DNA of 64,000 nt from Stenotrophomonas sp. SAU14A_NAIMI4_8 (GTDB lineage: Bacteria > Pseudomonadota > Gammaproteobacteria > Xanthomonadales > Xanthomonadaceae). Below are positions 8,332 through 17,619 of this stretch, piece by piece (the first letter of the stretch is position 1; the number at the start of each line of letters is the position of its first letter). The position numbers were made by a program, and so were the translations under genes. Under the pieces are notes generated by a model that had not been told where the DNA came from, searched no databases, and was given only the letters and a program-made list of their open reading frames with translations. The stretch is from contig NZ_CP025999.1 in NCBI RefSeq assembly GCF_003086695.1, positions 1,352,820 to 1,416,819 on the forward strand, written 5' to 3'.

Positions 8332-10638
8332 ATGGAAATCTGGAACTGGGTTGAAAAACTGCAGGAAGACCTGCGCCAGGCCGGGCAGGCGCAGAACGCG
8401 CACCTGCTGACCCGCCTGGCCGACGAGGTGAGCGAACTGCAGGTGGACCGCGTGGATGCGCTGCTGCCCGAGGCGCGTGCGCTGGGCAAGGCGCTGGACA
8501 ACCCCTGGGTGGATGTCTACGTGGGCCACTGGGCGCTGCGCAACCGCGTGGGCAACCGCGTGGAAGGCGAGAGCGCGCTGGGCGAAGCGGTGGCGCTGTT
8601 CGAGCGCGCCCACCGTGCCGACACCCTGGACTGCCCGCAGTCGATCTGCGTGACCCAGGATCTGGCCGCCTGCTACGGCAACATCGACGGCCCGGGCTGG
8701 GTGCCCGAGCGCATTGAAGTGTGCGATGAAACGCTGGCCCGCATCGATCCCAGCTGGGCGTGCTTCCAGTGCCTGAGCTGCGAAAAAGCCGATGCGCTGC
8801 TGGACGATGGCCGCGGCCAGGACGCGCTGGATTACCTGCAGGCGCAGGCCGATGCGATCAAGGCGCGCGGCAAGGAAGTGTTCGACAGCTTCCCGGAAAT
8901 GCAGATCAAGGTGCTGCTGGCCACCGGCCGTGCCGACGAAGCGCTGGTGCTGATCGAGCAGCGCGAGGCCGAAGTGGCCGCCGCTGGCGAGTACGAACCG
9001 GCCAACTGCACCGTGCCGCGCCGCCTGTCGCGTGCCTGGGCGCTGGCGCAGCTGGGCCGCGACGAAGAAGCGTTGCAGCAGCTGGTGCCGTGGAGCGAGC
9101 TGACCCCCAATACCTGGCGCATGTGGGCCAACACGGTGGCGATCCTGTGCCAGCGTGATCCGGCGCGCAACACCTGGGATCTGGGCACGCGCTTCAACAC
9201 CATCATCGAACACTTCGCGCGCGTGGGCGCGCACCGGCTGGTGATTGAAATGGCCGCCCTGAGCCTGGAGCTGGCGCTGCAGCGTGGCGCGCGCTGGGTT
9301 GCGCAGCGGCAGCTGCGGCTGGCCCGCACGCACCTGGCACAGCTGCGCCAGGACCGCGGTGCCGCCGAACAGGTGGCCGCGCTGGCCGCGCGCATCGATG
9401 CACTGCCCGAGGCCGCGCCGCTGCCGGTGGCCGCCGCCGAACTGCTGCCGTGGCTGGAAGCGCAGGGCCAGCAGAACCAGTCGCGCGACCCCGAGCGCGA
9501 GGCGCAGTGGTTGCTGCAGGGCCACGCGCAGTGCCCCGACGATGAAGGGCTGGCCGAAGTGGCCGCCTCGGCGCTGTACGCCTGCGGTGCGCAGGACGAA
9601 GCGCGCGCGCTGCTGTGGCAGTTCGTGCGCGCGCATGTGCAGGAAGACGGCCCGGCCGCCTACACGCTGATGCGCTGGCTGGCCGAGCAGGGCGATGACG
9701 AGGGCCTGCGCCAGCTGGCCGATGTATACCGCAGCAGCGTGCCGGTGTTCGCGCACTGGTGCGACGTGCAGCGGGCGCGCCGGGTGTCCGACTGGCCGGC
9801 GCTGGAACAGGCGGCCACGCAGCTGCTGGCACTGTCGCCGGGTTCGCACGGTGCGCGTGGCACGTTGGCCCGCATGTACATGGAAACCGGCCGCTTCAGC
9901 GAGGCGCAGGCCTGCTACGCGCAGCTGGTGGAGCTGCAGGAGGACCCCAACGCCGCGCATTGGGACCACATGAGCGCCGCCAGCGCCGCGCGCGACTGGG
10001 ACGCCGTGCGCCGTTCGGCCGCGGCCATCGGCATGGAACTGTCCAGCCAGGACGGCGTGGTGGAAGAGCCGTGGGGCTGGGTGATCATCCGCAGCGAAGA
10101 GCAGGGTGAGCCGATGGAGTACTACGCGCGCCGCACCGGCCCGGTAACCGCGCGTATCGTGGAAAACGCACCGGCCAACCGTGCCCAGCAGGTGGGCGAC
10201 TGGGTGGTGTTCGATGCCGCGCTGGTGCACCCGGCGCCGGAAGAGGAAGAGGCGCGCCAGCACTTCATTCCCACCTATGCGCAGGTGCACGTGCTGGAGC
10301 GCGGCGGCTTCGCGCGCAGCTGGCTGATTGATGGCGCGCACCCCGGCGAAGCCGCGTGGGATGCGCTGGTGGAAGCGGCGCAGGCGCAGGGCTGGCAGAT
10401 CTGGGGGCACAGCCGTGCCGACTACACCGTGACCGACCCGGACGCGGAAGAGGGCACGCTGCCGGGGCTGCTGTTCACCGTGGCCCAGCCGCAGGACCAC
10501 GCGCCGCTGGCGCTGCATCGGTTCCTGCAGCAGCACACCGCGCAGTGGCAGCACCCGCAGTGCTGGCTGCGCCTGGCCGAAGCCTGCGACCAGGAACGCC
10601 AGCCGCACCTGGATGTGATCGAGCGGTACGGGTTGTAA
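8332..10638 (+). CDS. Large helical-repeat (TPR-like) protein, partner of the Hsp90-like ATPase
   Basis: A 768-residue soluble protein without signal peptide or membrane helices. From about residue 20 to 560 it is almost all amphipathic helices rich in Ala, Leu, Glu and Arg, with TPR-like spacing (for example LGRDEEALQQLVPW and TGRFSEAQACYAQL, the latter a good TPR helix pair). The last 200 residues (about 570-768) change composition: they contain more beta-like segments, an acidic PEEEEARQ stretch and many Trp residues, and look like a separate globular domain I cannot name. It starts at ATG 8332, 11 bases after AGGAG; a TTG at 8323 lies too close to that site. Its place directly behind the Hsp90-like gene suggests a co-chaperone or client-adaptor role, which is inference. 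Confidence 0.75.
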   Translation: MEIWNWVEKLQEDLRQAGQAQNAHLLTRLADEVSELQVDRVDALLPEARALGKALDNPWVDVYVGHWALRNRVGNRVEGESALGEAVALFERAHRADTLDCPQSICVTQDLAACYGNIDGPGWVPERIEVCDETLARIDPSWACFQCLSCEKADALLDDGRGQDALDYLQAQADAIKARGKEVFDSFPEMQIKVLLATGRADEALVLIEQREAEVAAAGEYEPANCTVPRRLSRAWALAQLGRDEEALQQLVPWSELTPNTWRMWANTVAILCQRDPARNTWDLGTRFNTIIEHFARVGAHRLVIEMAALSLELALQRGARWVAQRQLRLARTHLAQLRQDRGAAEQVAALAARIDALPEAAPLPVAAAELLPWLEAQGQQNQSRDPEREAQWLLQGHAQCPDDEGLAEVAASALYACGAQDEARALLWQFVRAHVQEDGPAAYTLMRWLAEQGDDEGLRQLADVYRSSVPVFAHWCDVQRARRVSDWPALEQAATQLLALSPGSHGARGTLARMYMETGRFSEAQACYAQLVELQEDPNAAHWDHMSAASAARDWDAVRRSAAAIGMELSSQDGVVEEPWGWVIIRSEEQGEPMEYYARRTGPVTARIVENAPANRAQQVGDWVVFDAALVHPAPEEEEARQHFIPTYAQVHVLERGGFARSWLIDGAHPGEAAWDALVEAAQAQGWQIWGHSRADYTVTDPDAEEGTLPGLLFTVAQPQDHAPLALHRFLQQHTAQWQHPQCWLRLAEACDQERQPHLDVIERYGL

Positions 10639-10675
10639 GCCCGCCGCGCCGCGTACCCGGCCCGGCCCTCCCTCG

Positions 10676-10698
10676 GTAGCGCCGGGCCATGCCCGGCG
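10676..10698. repeat. Single SMAG/REP palindrome
   Basis: A GTAGCGCCGGGC-type palindrome between the TPR-like gene and the secreted protein gene. It ends five bases before the AAGGA ribosome site of the downstream gene, so it could affect mRNA stability or translation. Confidence 0.8.
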
Positions 10699-10716
10699 TT
10701 ACAAGGAATGAAACAC

Positions 10717-11184
10717 ATGCGAAAGACAGGGATGTTCATGATCGCCGGCCTGCTGTTGGCCCCCGCCGCCCGGGCCGCCCCGGCCTGCGAGGATGCCGTG
10801 GGCGTGGCGCGGGCATTCTTCGAGGCCACCTCCGGCGATGCGGGGTACGTGCTGGATGCGCCGCGCGCGCTGGTCAGCCCGGCCTTCGGCAAGGCGCTGC
10901 GCGAAGAACGTGCCTGCCAGGCACGCGAAGAAGGCATCTGCACGATCGATTCGGACCCGTGGCTGGATGCGCAGGATGGCGACATCGAGGGCCCGGTACG
11001 CTACGGCTGGAACGAAACGTCAGCCACGGTCGGCCAGGTCGAGTTGCGCTATTCGGTGTGGAAAAAGCCGTATGTGACCCGCCTGCCGATGGTCCGCAAG
11101 GGCCAGGGCTGCTGGCAGGTGGATGATGTGATCACGCAGAGCGGGCGCTCGGTGCGTCGCATCCTTGCCCAGCCTGTGCCCTGA
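10717..11184 (+). CDS. Secreted protein of unknown function
   Basis: A 155-residue protein with a clear Sec signal peptide (MRKTGMFMIAGLLLAPAARA, cleavage near residue 20). The mature part has Cys residues (ACEDA, ERACQA, EGICTI, GQGCWQ) that could make two disulfides in the periplasm. The pattern of a short exported domain ending in CWQVDDV suggests a DUF3828-like fold, but I cannot confirm it. I chose ATG 10717 because AAGGA at 10703-10707 is nine bases upstream; the ATG at 10708 is only spaced by zero to two bases from it. The gene is monocistronic and flanked by repeats. Confidence 0.7.
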   Translation: MRKTGMFMIAGLLLAPAARAAPACEDAVGVARAFFEATSGDAGYVLDAPRALVSPAFGKALREERACQAREEGICTIDSDPWLDAQDGDIEGPVRYGWNETSATVGQVELRYSVWKKPYVTRLPMVRKGQGCWQVDDVITQSGRSVRRILAQPVP

Positions 11185-11197
11185 CGGTTGACGCGCC

Positions 11198-11303
11198 ATC
11201 CACGCATGGCGTGGATCTACTGCAGGTTCGGATCTCCGGTGGGTGCCGACCGTTGGTCGGCAGGTTCGGATCCTCGGTGGGTGCCGACCGTTGGTCGGCA
11301 CGC
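11198..11303. repeat. SMAG palindrome plus 38-bp direct duplication
   Basis: A palindrome ending GGCGTGGATCTAC occupies 11198-11220. Two direct copies of a 38-base unit then start at 11223 and 11261, each with the GTGCCGACC / GGTCGGCA inverted repeat. The block separates two convergent genes and may end transcription from both sides. Confidence 0.8.
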
Positions 11304-11305
11304 CT

Positions 11306-12100
11306 TTATCGGGTATGCCCGAACACCAGTTCAATGGCGAACTGGCTGCCGAAGAACGCCAGCAGCAGCAACAGCATCGCGCTCAGCGTCCAGTGCACGG
11401 CCTTCACCCCGCGCCAGCCGTAGCGGCGGCGGCCGACCAGCAGCACGCCGAACACGATCCACGACAGCACGCTGAGCACGGTCTTGTGCACCAGCTTCTG
11501 CGCCAGCAGGTCGTCCACGAACAGCACGCCGGTCACCAGGGTCAGGGTCAGCAGCGCGAAACCCACGGTGATGACCCGGAACAGCAGCGATTCCAGATCG
11601 GCCAGCGGCGGCAGGGCGCGCAGCCACGGGCGGAACTCGCGGCGGCGCAGGGCGCGTTCCTGCAGCCACAGCATGATGGCCAGCAGCGCGGCGATGCTCA
11701 GCGTGGCGTAGGCCAGCAGGGCCAGCCATGCGTGGCTGGCCAGGCGCCAACCCAGCACCTTGCTGGGGGCGTGGCCGTAGCCGTGGTAAACCGCCAGCAG
11801 CAGCGCGGCCAGCGGGAACACCACCACGCCCAGCGCCGACATGCGCCCGCGTGCGCCCACCAGCGACGTCAGCCAGGCCATGCCCAGGCCGACCAGCGAC
11901 AGCGCCGCGAAGAAATGCATGTCCGGCCCGCCGCTGGTGCGCAGCGCCACCAGCACGTGGTAACCGCCGTGCAGCAGCATGGCCGGCAGCGCCGGCCACA
12001 GCCAGGTGGGCGAGCCCATTGCCTCGTCGCGGCCGAGCGCGCGCACCAGCAGGACGCTGGCGGCCAGGTACAGCAGGATCGCGATGAGAACGATTGTCAT
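11306..12100 (-). CDS. ypjD: CcsA/YpjD-family cytochrome c assembly-like membrane protein
   Basis: A 264-residue protein with about eight membrane helices. It carries the family's Trp-rich segment (SPTWLWPALPAMLLHGGYHV), a conserved mid-protein His region (SHAWLALLAY) and a late VHKTVLSVLSWIVFGVLL helix. It matches YpjD, which lies next to ffh in many proteobacteria, and the gene here is divergent from ffh with 122 bases between starts. CcsA relatives handle heme for cytochrome c maturation; the actual role of YpjD is not settled. Confidence 0.85.
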   Translation of the reverse strand: MTIVLIAILLYLAASVLLVRALGRDEAMGSPTWLWPALPAMLLHGGYHVLVALRTSGGPDMHFFAALSLVGLGMAWLTSLVGARGRMSALGVVVFPLAALLLAVYHGYGHAPSKVLGWRLASHAWLALLAYATLSIAALLAIMLWLQERALRRREFRPWLRALPPLADLESLLFRVITVGFALLTLTLVTGVLFVDDLLAQKLVHKTVLSVLSWIVFGVLLVGRRRYGWRGVKAVHWTLSAMLLLLLAFFGSQFAIELVFGHTR

Positions 12101-12222
12101 CGTGGCAGTTTCGCATACCCCCGGGAAGCTGGCGACGGCCGCAGCGTCGCAGCTCGGGAACGGGGGCGGACCCGCTATACTGTCTGCCTTATTGTCCCCC
12201 GCTTTCAGACAGGTTGCGCCGC

Positions 12223-13599
12223 ATGTTCGAGTCCTTGACCCAGCGCCTTTCCGGCACCATCGAGCGCCTGCGTGGCCGTGGCCGCCTGACCGAGGAGAAC
12301 ATCCGCGAGGCGACCCGCGAGGTGCGCATCGCGCTGCTGGAAGCCGACGTGGCGCTGCCGGTGGTGCAGGCCCTGATCGAACGCATCAAGGTACGCGCGG
12401 TCGGCCAGGAAGTGCTGAAGTCGCTGACCCCGGGCCAGGCCCTGATCAAGGTGGTGCGCGACGAGCTGACCGCGGTGATGGGCGCCGAAGCCAGCGACCT
12501 GAACCTCAATGTTCCCGCCCCGGCCATCATCCTGATGGCGGGCCTGCAGGGCGCCGGCAAGACCACCACCGTGGGCAAGCTGGCCAAGCACCTGAAGGAA
12601 AAGCGCAAGAAGAAGGTGATGGTGGTGTCGGCCGACGTCTACCGTCCGGCCGCGATCGAGCAGCTGAAGACCCTGGCCGAGCAGGTGGGCGTGCTGTTCT
12701 TCCCGTCCAGCGCCGACCAGAAGCCGGAAGCCATCGTGCGCGCGGCCATCGACGATGCGCGCAAGTCGTTCGTGGATGTGCTGCTGGTCGATACCGCCGG
12801 CCGCCTGGCCATCGACGAAGCGATGATGGCCGAGATCAAGGCCCTGCACGCGGCGGTGAACCCGGCTGAAACCCTGTTCGTGGTCGATGCCATGACCGGC
12901 CAGGACGCGGCCAACACCGCCAAGGCCTTCGGTGATGCGCTGCCGCTGACCGGCGTGGTGCTGACCAAGACCGACGGTGACGCCCGCGGCGGCGCGGCGC
13001 TGAGCGTGCGCTACATCACCGGCAAGCCGATCAAGTTCGTCGGTGTCAGCGAAAAGCCCGAAGGTCTGGATGTGTTCCATCCCGACCGTATCGCCAGCCG
13101 CATCCTGGACATGGGCGACGTGCTGTCGCTGGTGGAGCAGGTCGAGCAGCAGGTGGACAAGGACAAGGCCGCCAAGCTGGCCGAGAAGGTCGCCAAGGGC
13201 AAGAAGTTCGACCTGAACGACATGCGCGACCAGCTGGAGCAGATGCAGAACATGGGCGGCATCGGCGGCCTGATGGACAAGCTGCCGGGCCTGGGCAACA
13301 TTCCCGACCACCTGAAGCAGCAGGTCAGCCAGGGCAAGGAAGTGCCGCGCATGATCGCCATCATCAATTCGATGACCAAGAAGGAACGGCGCAACCCGAA
13401 CCTGCTGAACGGCTCGCGCCGCGCGCGCATCGCCAAGGGTTCGGGTGTGACCCCGGCCGACGTCAACAAGCTCATGAAGCAGTACATGCAGATGGAAAAG
13501 ATGATGAGCAAGATGGCCGGCGGCGGCATGAAGGGCATGATGCGCAGCATGAAGGGCATGATGGGCGCCATGGGCGGCCGCGGCATGCCGTTCCGTTGA
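12223..13599 (+). CDS. ffh: Signal recognition particle GTPase Ffh
   Basis: A 458-residue SRP54-type GTPase that, with 4.5S RNA, binds nascent membrane-protein signals and docks them to FtsY. The N domain covers about 1-90. The G domain has GLQGAGKTTT at about 107-116, DTAGR near 190 and TKTDGDARGG near 248. The C-terminal M domain is extremely Met-rich at the end (MQMEKMMSKMAGGGMKGMM), typical of signal-sequence binding. The start ATG yields MFESLTQRLS, the conserved N-terminus. A TATACT-like -10 occurs at 12176-12181 but without a clear -35. Confidence 0.97.
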   Translation: MFESLTQRLSGTIERLRGRGRLTEENIREATREVRIALLEADVALPVVQALIERIKVRAVGQEVLKSLTPGQALIKVVRDELTAVMGAEASDLNLNVPAPAIILMAGLQGAGKTTTVGKLAKHLKEKRKKKVMVVSADVYRPAAIEQLKTLAEQVGVLFFPSSADQKPEAIVRAAIDDARKSFVDVLLVDTAGRLAIDEAMMAEIKALHAAVNPAETLFVVDAMTGQDAANTAKAFGDALPLTGVVLTKTDGDARGGAALSVRYITGKPIKFVGVSEKPEGLDVFHPDRIASRILDMGDVLSLVEQVEQQVDKDKAAKLAEKVAKGKKFDLNDMRDQLEQMQNMGGIGGLMDKLPGLGNIPDHLKQQVSQGKEVPRMIAIINSMTKKERRNPNLLNGSRRARIAKGSGVTPADVNKLMKQYMQMEKMMSKMAGGGMKGMMRSMKGMMGAMGGRGMPFR

Positions 13600-13650
13600 T
13601 GTGCTGCTGAGGCCACGCATGGGTCGATGCATGGCTGGCACCGTGCGTTG

Positions 13651-13780
13651 GTAGAGTCGAGCTTGCTCGACTGAGGGGCCAGCAGCAGTCGAGCAAGCTC
13701 GACTCTACGTAGCGTGCGGTTCAGTCGAGCAAGCTCGACTCTACGTAGCGTGTGGTTCAGTCGAGCAAGCTCGACTCTAC
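13651..13780. repeat. SMAG cluster, one forward and three reverse palindromes
   Basis: A forward GTAGAGTCGAGCTTGCTCGA copy at 13651 is followed by three reverse copies ending in CTCTAC at about 13708, 13744 and 13780. The two reverse copies share a CGTAGCGTG-GGTTCA spacer, so they arose by a local 36-base duplication. The cluster lies between ffh and the nitronate monooxygenase gene. Confidence 0.88.
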
Positions 13781-13834
13781 CCCCTTGCTGCGCGCACCAT
13801 GGGGGCCTGTCTGCAACGATGGGCCGCCCTGCTG

Positions 13835-14905
13835 ATGTCTGCTGTCACTTCCCGCGTCGAGGCGTTCTGCCGGCGCTTCCAGGTTTCACTTCCGATCCTG
13901 CTGGCGCCGATGGCCGGCGCCTGCCCGGTGCCGCTGTCGGCTGCGCTGGCCAATGCCGGCAGCATGGGCGCGATGGGCGCGGTGCTGTCTTCGGCGGCCG
14001 ATATCGGCGTGTGGATGGAAGACTTCCGCGCTGCCTCTAGCGGCCCCGCGCAGGTGAATCTGTGGCTGCCGGACCCGGCGCCGGCCCGCGACGTGGCCGC
14101 CGAAGCCGCCAGCCGCGCCTTCCTGGCCCAATGGGGCCCCGAGGTGCCGGCCAGCGCCGCCGATGCCACTCCGGCCGATTTCGAGGAACAGTTCGCCGCG
14201 CTGCTGGCCGCGCGCCCTGCGGTGGCCTCGACCATCATGGGCGTGCTGTCGCCGCGCCATGTGCAGCAACTGAAGGATGCCGGCATTGCGTGGATTGCCT
14301 GCGCGACCACGCTGGCCGAGGCACGCGCTGCGCAGGACGCCGGTGCCGATGCGGTGGTGGCGCAGGGCGTGGAGGCCGGTGGCCATCGCGGCGCCTTCGA
14401 TCCGGCACTGGCCGAACGGCAACTGGTGGGGCTGTTCGCCCTGCTGCCGCGCCTGGCCGACCATCTGCAGATTCCGGTGATCGCCGCTGGCGGCATCGCC
14501 GATGGGCGTGGCATCGCCGCGGCGCTCACGCTGGGCGCCAGCGCGGTGCAGATCGGTACTGCGTTCCTGCGCACGCCCGAAGCGGCGATCGCCCCGGCCT
14601 GGGCCGACGCACTGGCGGTGACCGAACCCGAAGACACCTGGCCGACCCGCGCCTTCAGTGGGCGTCTGGGCCGCGGTCTGGCCACCCCGTATGTGCGTGC
14701 GGCGGCGGCCGATGCTGTGCCACCACCGCGCCCGTACCCGGTGCAGCGCGGGCTGACCGCGCCGATGCGCAAGCAGGCGGCGCAGCGCAATGATCTGGCG
14801 GCGATGCAGGCCTGGGCCGGGCAGTCGGCGTGGATGGCACCGGCGCGGCCGGCCGCCGGGGTGCTGGCCGACATGTGGCGCGACGCGCAGGCCCTGCTGC
14901 GGTGA
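13835..14905 (+). CDS. Nitronate monooxygenase (2-nitropropane dioxygenase family)
   Basis: A 356-residue FMN-dependent TIM-barrel enzyme that oxidises alkyl nitronates such as propionate-3-nitronate to aldehydes and nitrite. Visible signatures are [21 protein letters not shown] near the N-terminus, VEAGGHRG with the catalytic His, [11 protein letters not shown] and [12 protein letters not shown] for phosphate binding. The start is uncertain: ATG 13835 ([11 protein letters not shown]) suits the family N-terminus, while an in-frame ATG at 13799 would add 12 residues; neither has a strong ribosome site. The stop overlaps the GTG start of the next gene (GTGA), so the two are co-translated, although no metabolic link is obvious. 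Confidence 0.88.
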   Translation: MSAVTSRVEAFCRRFQVSLPILLAPMAGACPVPLSAALANAGSMGAMGAVLSSAADIGVWMEDFRAASSGPAQVNLWLPDPAPARDVAAEAASRAFLAQWGPEVPASAADATPADFEEQFAALLAARPAVASTIMGVLSPRHVQQLKDAGIAWIACATTLAEARAAQDAGADAVVAQGVEAGGHRGAFDPALAERQLVGLFALLPRLADHLQIPVIAAGGIADGRGIAAALTLGASAVQIGTAFLRTPEAAIAPAWADALAVTEPEDTWPTRAFSGRLGRGLATPYVRAAAADAVPPPRPYPVQRGLTAPMRKQAAQRNDLAAMQAWAGQSAWMAPARPAAGVLADMWRDAQALLR

Positions 14906-15714
14906 CGGTGACCTGCAATGGCCAGCCCGCGCAGGCCGACGATCTGCTGCCGGCGCTGGTGAACTACGGCCACTTCACCTCGTTGCAGGTGCGTGGCCAT
15001 GCCGTGCAGGGGCTGGAGCTGCATCTGGCGCGGCTGTCGCAGGCCACGCGCGAGCTGTTCGGCAGTGAACTGGACCTGCGCCAGCTGCAGGCCTGGATGG
15101 CGCAGGCGCTGCAGCAGGCGGGGCAGGGCGATGCCTCCATGCGGGTGACGGTGTTCTCCCGCCGCTTCGATTTCCGCAATCCGCTGGCCGCCGTGCCGGT
15201 GGACGTGCTGGTGGCGGTGTCGGCGCCGGTGGCGCTGACCGCACCGAAGCGCGTGCGCAGCGTGGTCTGGCAGCGCGATTGGCCGCAGATCAAACATGTG
15301 GGCACGTTCGGCCTGTTTGCCCAGCGCCGTGCGGCGCTCGCGGCGGGGTTTGACGATGCGCTGTTGGTGGCGGCCGATGGGCAGGTCAGCGAGGGCAGTA
15401 CCTGGAACCTGGCCGTGCACGATGGCCAACGGCTGCTCTGGCCGCAGGCGCCGGCGCTGCGCGGGACCGCCGAGGCGCTGCTGCAGCGGTACTGGCCGGG
15501 GGCGCAGGCCATCCAGCCCTTGCGGCTGGCCGATCTGGCCGGTGTGAAGGCGGCCTTTGCCTGCAATGCCAGCGGGGTGTGGGCGCTGGAGGCCATCGAT
15601 GGGCAGGTCCTGCCGGGGTCGCAGGCGCTGGCTGAACAGGGCAGGGCGGTGCTGGCCGGCGTGGCGTGGGACGTGCTGGGGTCAGAGCCCTTTTGCGCGG
15701 CAAAAGGGATCTGA
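14902..15714 (+). CDS. pabC: Class IV PLP aminotransferase, probable aminodeoxychorismate lyase
   Basis: A 270-residue fold-type IV PLP protein. The PLP lysine is likely in [13 protein letters not shown] (about residue 131), and [14 protein letters not shown] is the conserved Glu-Gly-Ser/Thr region. Length and motifs fit PabC, which turns 4-amino-4-deoxychorismate into 4-aminobenzoate and pyruvate for folate; branched-chain or D-amino-acid transaminase-like roles cannot be excluded. It starts with GTG 14902 overlapping the previous stop. The last 12 codons (from about 15678) and the stop codon lie inside a GTCAGAGCCC-type palindrome, so the tail [11 protein letters not shown] is repeat-derived. 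Confidence 0.8.
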   Translation: MTVTCNGQPAQADDLLPALVNYGHFTSLQVRGHAVQGLELHLARLSQATRELFGSELDLRQLQAWMAQALQQAGQGDASMRVTVFSRRFDFRNPLAAVPVDVLVAVSAPVALTAPKRVRSVVWQRDWPQIKHVGTFGLFAQRRAALAAGFDDALLVAADGQVSEGSTWNLAVHDGQRLLWPQAPALRGTAEALLQRYWPGAQAIQPLRLADLAGVKAAFACNASGVWALEAIDGQVLPGSQALAEQGRAVLAGVAWDVLGSEPFCAAKGI

Positions 15715-15718
15715 CCCC
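15678..15718. repeat. SMAG-type palindrome overlapping a coding 3' end
   Basis: An inverted repeat with GGGGTCAGAGCCCTTTTG on one side and CAAAAGGGATCTGACCCC on the other around a GCGCGG loop. It supplies the last codons and the TGA stop of the class IV aminotransferase gene. Confidence 0.9.
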
Positions 15719-15756
15719 AGAATCCCCCCGCGAGCGCAGCGGTCGGGTGCCGTCCC

Positions 15757-15779
15757 GCCGGGCATGGCCCGGCGCTACC
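15757..15779. repeat. Single SMAG/REP palindrome upstream of rpsP
   Basis: A GCCGGGCATGGCCCGGC core ending in GCTACC, lying 24 bases before the likely -35 of the rpsP promoter. Confidence 0.8.
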
Positions 15780-15802
15780 GTGAAGGCGGACCACCCATGG
15801 GG

Positions 15803-15831
15803 TTGGCCCGGCCGCCATCTGCCGCTATAAT
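15803..15831 (+). promoter_or_regulatory. Candidate sigma70 promoter of rpsP-rimM-trmD-rplS
   Basis: A perfect TATAAT at 15826-15831 stands 17 bases after TTGGCC at 15803-15808, about 50 bases before the rpsP start. The -35 is a partial match only. Confidence 0.6.
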
Positions 15832-15879
15832 CGCCCGCTTACCTCGCCATTCCGGCGACTGGGCAATAGGAAAAACACC

Positions 15880-16140
15880 ATGGTCAAGATTCGACTGACC
15901 CGCGGCGGCGCCAAGAAGCGTCCGTTCTACCACATCATCGTGACCGACGTGCGCAGCGCGCGCGACGGCCGCAACATCGAGCGCGTTGGTTTCTACAACC
16001 CGGTCGCCCAGGGCGGCGAGAAGCGCATCGAGCTGGACCTGGCCCGCGTTGACCATTGGGTCAAGAACGGCGCCCAGCCGACCGAAAAGGTCCGCAACCT
16101 GATCAAGGAAGCGGCCAAGACCCAGGCCGCTGCGGCCTGA
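15880..16140 (+). CDS. rpsP: 30S ribosomal protein bS16
   Basis: An 86-residue protein, the usual bS16 size, beginning [19 protein letters not shown], the family's hallmark N-terminus. It binds 16S rRNA and is needed for 30S assembly. It is the first gene of the conserved rpsP-rimM-trmD-rplS operon, 49 bases behind a TATAAT box, with a GGAAAA ribosome site. Confidence 0.98.
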   Translation: MVKIRLTRGGAKKRPFYHIIVTDVRSARDGRNIERVGFYNPVAQGGEKRIELDLARVDHWVKNGAQPTEKVRNLIKEAAKTQAAAA

Positions 16141-16185
16141 TCCTGACGGGCCGCGCTCTGGCGCGGCCCATCTGATTGAACGCAG

Positions 16186-16698
16186 ATGAAAGATAACGAG
16201 CGCCGCATCCTGCTGGGCAGGATTGTCGGCGCTTTTGGTGTGCGCGGCGAAATAAAGCTCGAGTCCTGGACCGAGCCGCGTTCCGCTATTTTCCGTTACC
16301 AGCCGTGGATCCTGCGCAGCCCCAACGGGCAGGAATCGACGCTTGAAGGCGCTCGTGGCCGCGACAGCGGCAAGCATCTGGTGGCCCGGTTCCCCGGCAT
16401 CGAAGATCGCGACACGGTCGAGGCCATGCACGGCACCGAGATCTACGTGGCCCGCAGCGCGCTGCCGCCGCCGAAACCCGATGAGTATTACTGGGTGGAT
16501 CTGGAAGGCCTGGATGTGAAGACCGTCGAGGGCGTTGCCCTGGGCCAGGTCTCGCACCTGTTCAGCACCGGCGCCAACGATGTGGTCGTGGTCCGTGGCG
16601 ACCGCGAGCGGATGATCCCGTTCGTGCTGCCGGACTTCGTCAAATCGGTCGACTTCGAGGCCAATCTGGTCGTGGTCGATTGGGACCCCGAGTTCTGA
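16186..16698 (+). CDS. rimM: 16S rRNA processing/ribosome maturation factor RimM
   Basis: A 170-residue protein with an N-terminal RimM beta-barrel ([24 protein letters not shown] split by a conserved GAFGVRGE) and a C-terminal PRC barrel ([11 protein letters not shown] to [10 protein letters not shown]). It helps mature the 30S head around bS19. It lies 45 bases after rpsP; a GGGCCGCGC / GCGCGGCCC hairpin at about 16148-16169 in that gap may tune rimM expression, which is normally far lower than that of the ribosomal proteins. Confidence 0.97.
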   Translation: MKDNERRILLGRIVGAFGVRGEIKLESWTEPRSAIFRYQPWILRSPNGQESTLEGARGRDSGKHLVARFPGIEDRDTVEAMHGTEIYVARSALPPPKPDEYYWVDLEGLDVKTVEGVALGQVSHLFSTGANDVVVVRGDRERMIPFVLPDFVKSVDFEANLVVVDWDPEF

Positions 16699-16706
16699 GT
16701 GTGAGC

Positions 16707-17465
16707 ATGCGCTTCGACGTCATCACCCTGTTCCCCGACTTCCTGGCCCAGTCCGCTGGGCTGGGCGTGGTCGGCCGGGCGCAGGAGAAGGGGCTGTTCA
16801 GCCTGCACGGCTGGAACCCCCGTGATTACGCCGAAGGCAACTACCGCCGGGTGGACGACCGTCCGTTCGGTGGTGGCCCTGGCATGGTGATGCTGATCGA
16901 GCCGCTGCAGGCCTGCCTGCAGGCGATCCGCGACGCCGACCCGACCCCGCCGCGGGTGATCTACCTCAGCCCGCAGGGCGCGCCGCTCACCCAGGCCAAG
17001 GTGCGGGAACTGGCGGCGCTGCCGCGCGTGGTCCTGCTCTGTGGCCGCTATGAAGGCATCGACGAACGCTTCCTGGAAGCCAACGTCGATGAAGAGATTT
17101 CCCTGGGCGACTACGTGCTGTCCGGCGGCGAACTGGGTGCGGCAGTCATCATCGATGCTGTGGCCCGCCTGCAGGACGGCGCCCTGAATGACGCCGAATC
17201 GGCCGCCCAGGACAGCTTCGAAGGCGACCTGGGGCTGCTCGACTGCCCGCATTACAGCCAGCCGGCCCAGCACCCGCTGGGCGACGTGCCGGACGTGCTG
17301 CGTTCGGGAAACCACGCGGCCATCGCCGCCTGGCGCCGCCAGCAGTCGCTGGTCCGTACCGCGCAACGGCGCCCGGACCTGCTGGATGAACAGGCGCTGG
17401 GCAAGGCCGACCGCAAACTGCTGGAACAGGGCCGCCAGGCCCAGAAACACAAGGCCAGCCCCTAG
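16707..17465 (+). CDS. trmD: tRNA (guanine-37-N1)-methyltransferase
   Basis: A 252-residue SPOUT-class enzyme with a trefoil knot that methylates G37 of tRNAs to prevent frameshifting. [12 protein letters not shown] is the conserved N-terminus; [23 protein letters not shown] and [13 protein letters not shown] are the knot and AdoMet-binding motifs. I take ATG 16707; a GTG at 16701 in frame would add VS. It is eight bases downstream of rimM. Confidence 0.97.
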   Translation: MRFDVITLFPDFLAQSAGLGVVGRAQEKGLFSLHGWNPRDYAEGNYRRVDDRPFGGGPGMVMLIEPLQACLQAIRDADPTPPRVIYLSPQGAPLTQAKVRELAALPRVVLLCGRYEGIDERFLEANVDEEISLGDYVLSGGELGAAVIIDAVARLQDGALNDAESAAQDSFEGDLGLLDCPHYSQPAQHPLGDVPDVLRSGNHAAIAAWRRQQSLVRTAQRRPDLLDEQALGKADRKLLEQGRQAQKHKASP

Positions 17466-17480
17466 CGCAGGGCTGGCTTT
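17454..17480 (+). terminator. Hairpin across the trmD stop, possible attenuator
   Basis: GCCAGCCC at 17454-17461 pairs with GGGCTGGC at 17470-17477 around the trmD stop codon, followed by TTTAT. It could cause partial termination before rplS, which is separated from trmD by 154 bases. Confidence 0.5.
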
Positions 17481-17619
17481 ATCGGCTATCATGGCCAATT
17501 CCCGCCAGCCCCGGCCGGCGCGCGCAGTACCCACAACAAACGTGCAGCACAGTTCCGTGACTGCATGAGCCTACGTTGTCAGAACGACACGCCCACCCGA
17601 ACAAGAATCGGTGTAACCC

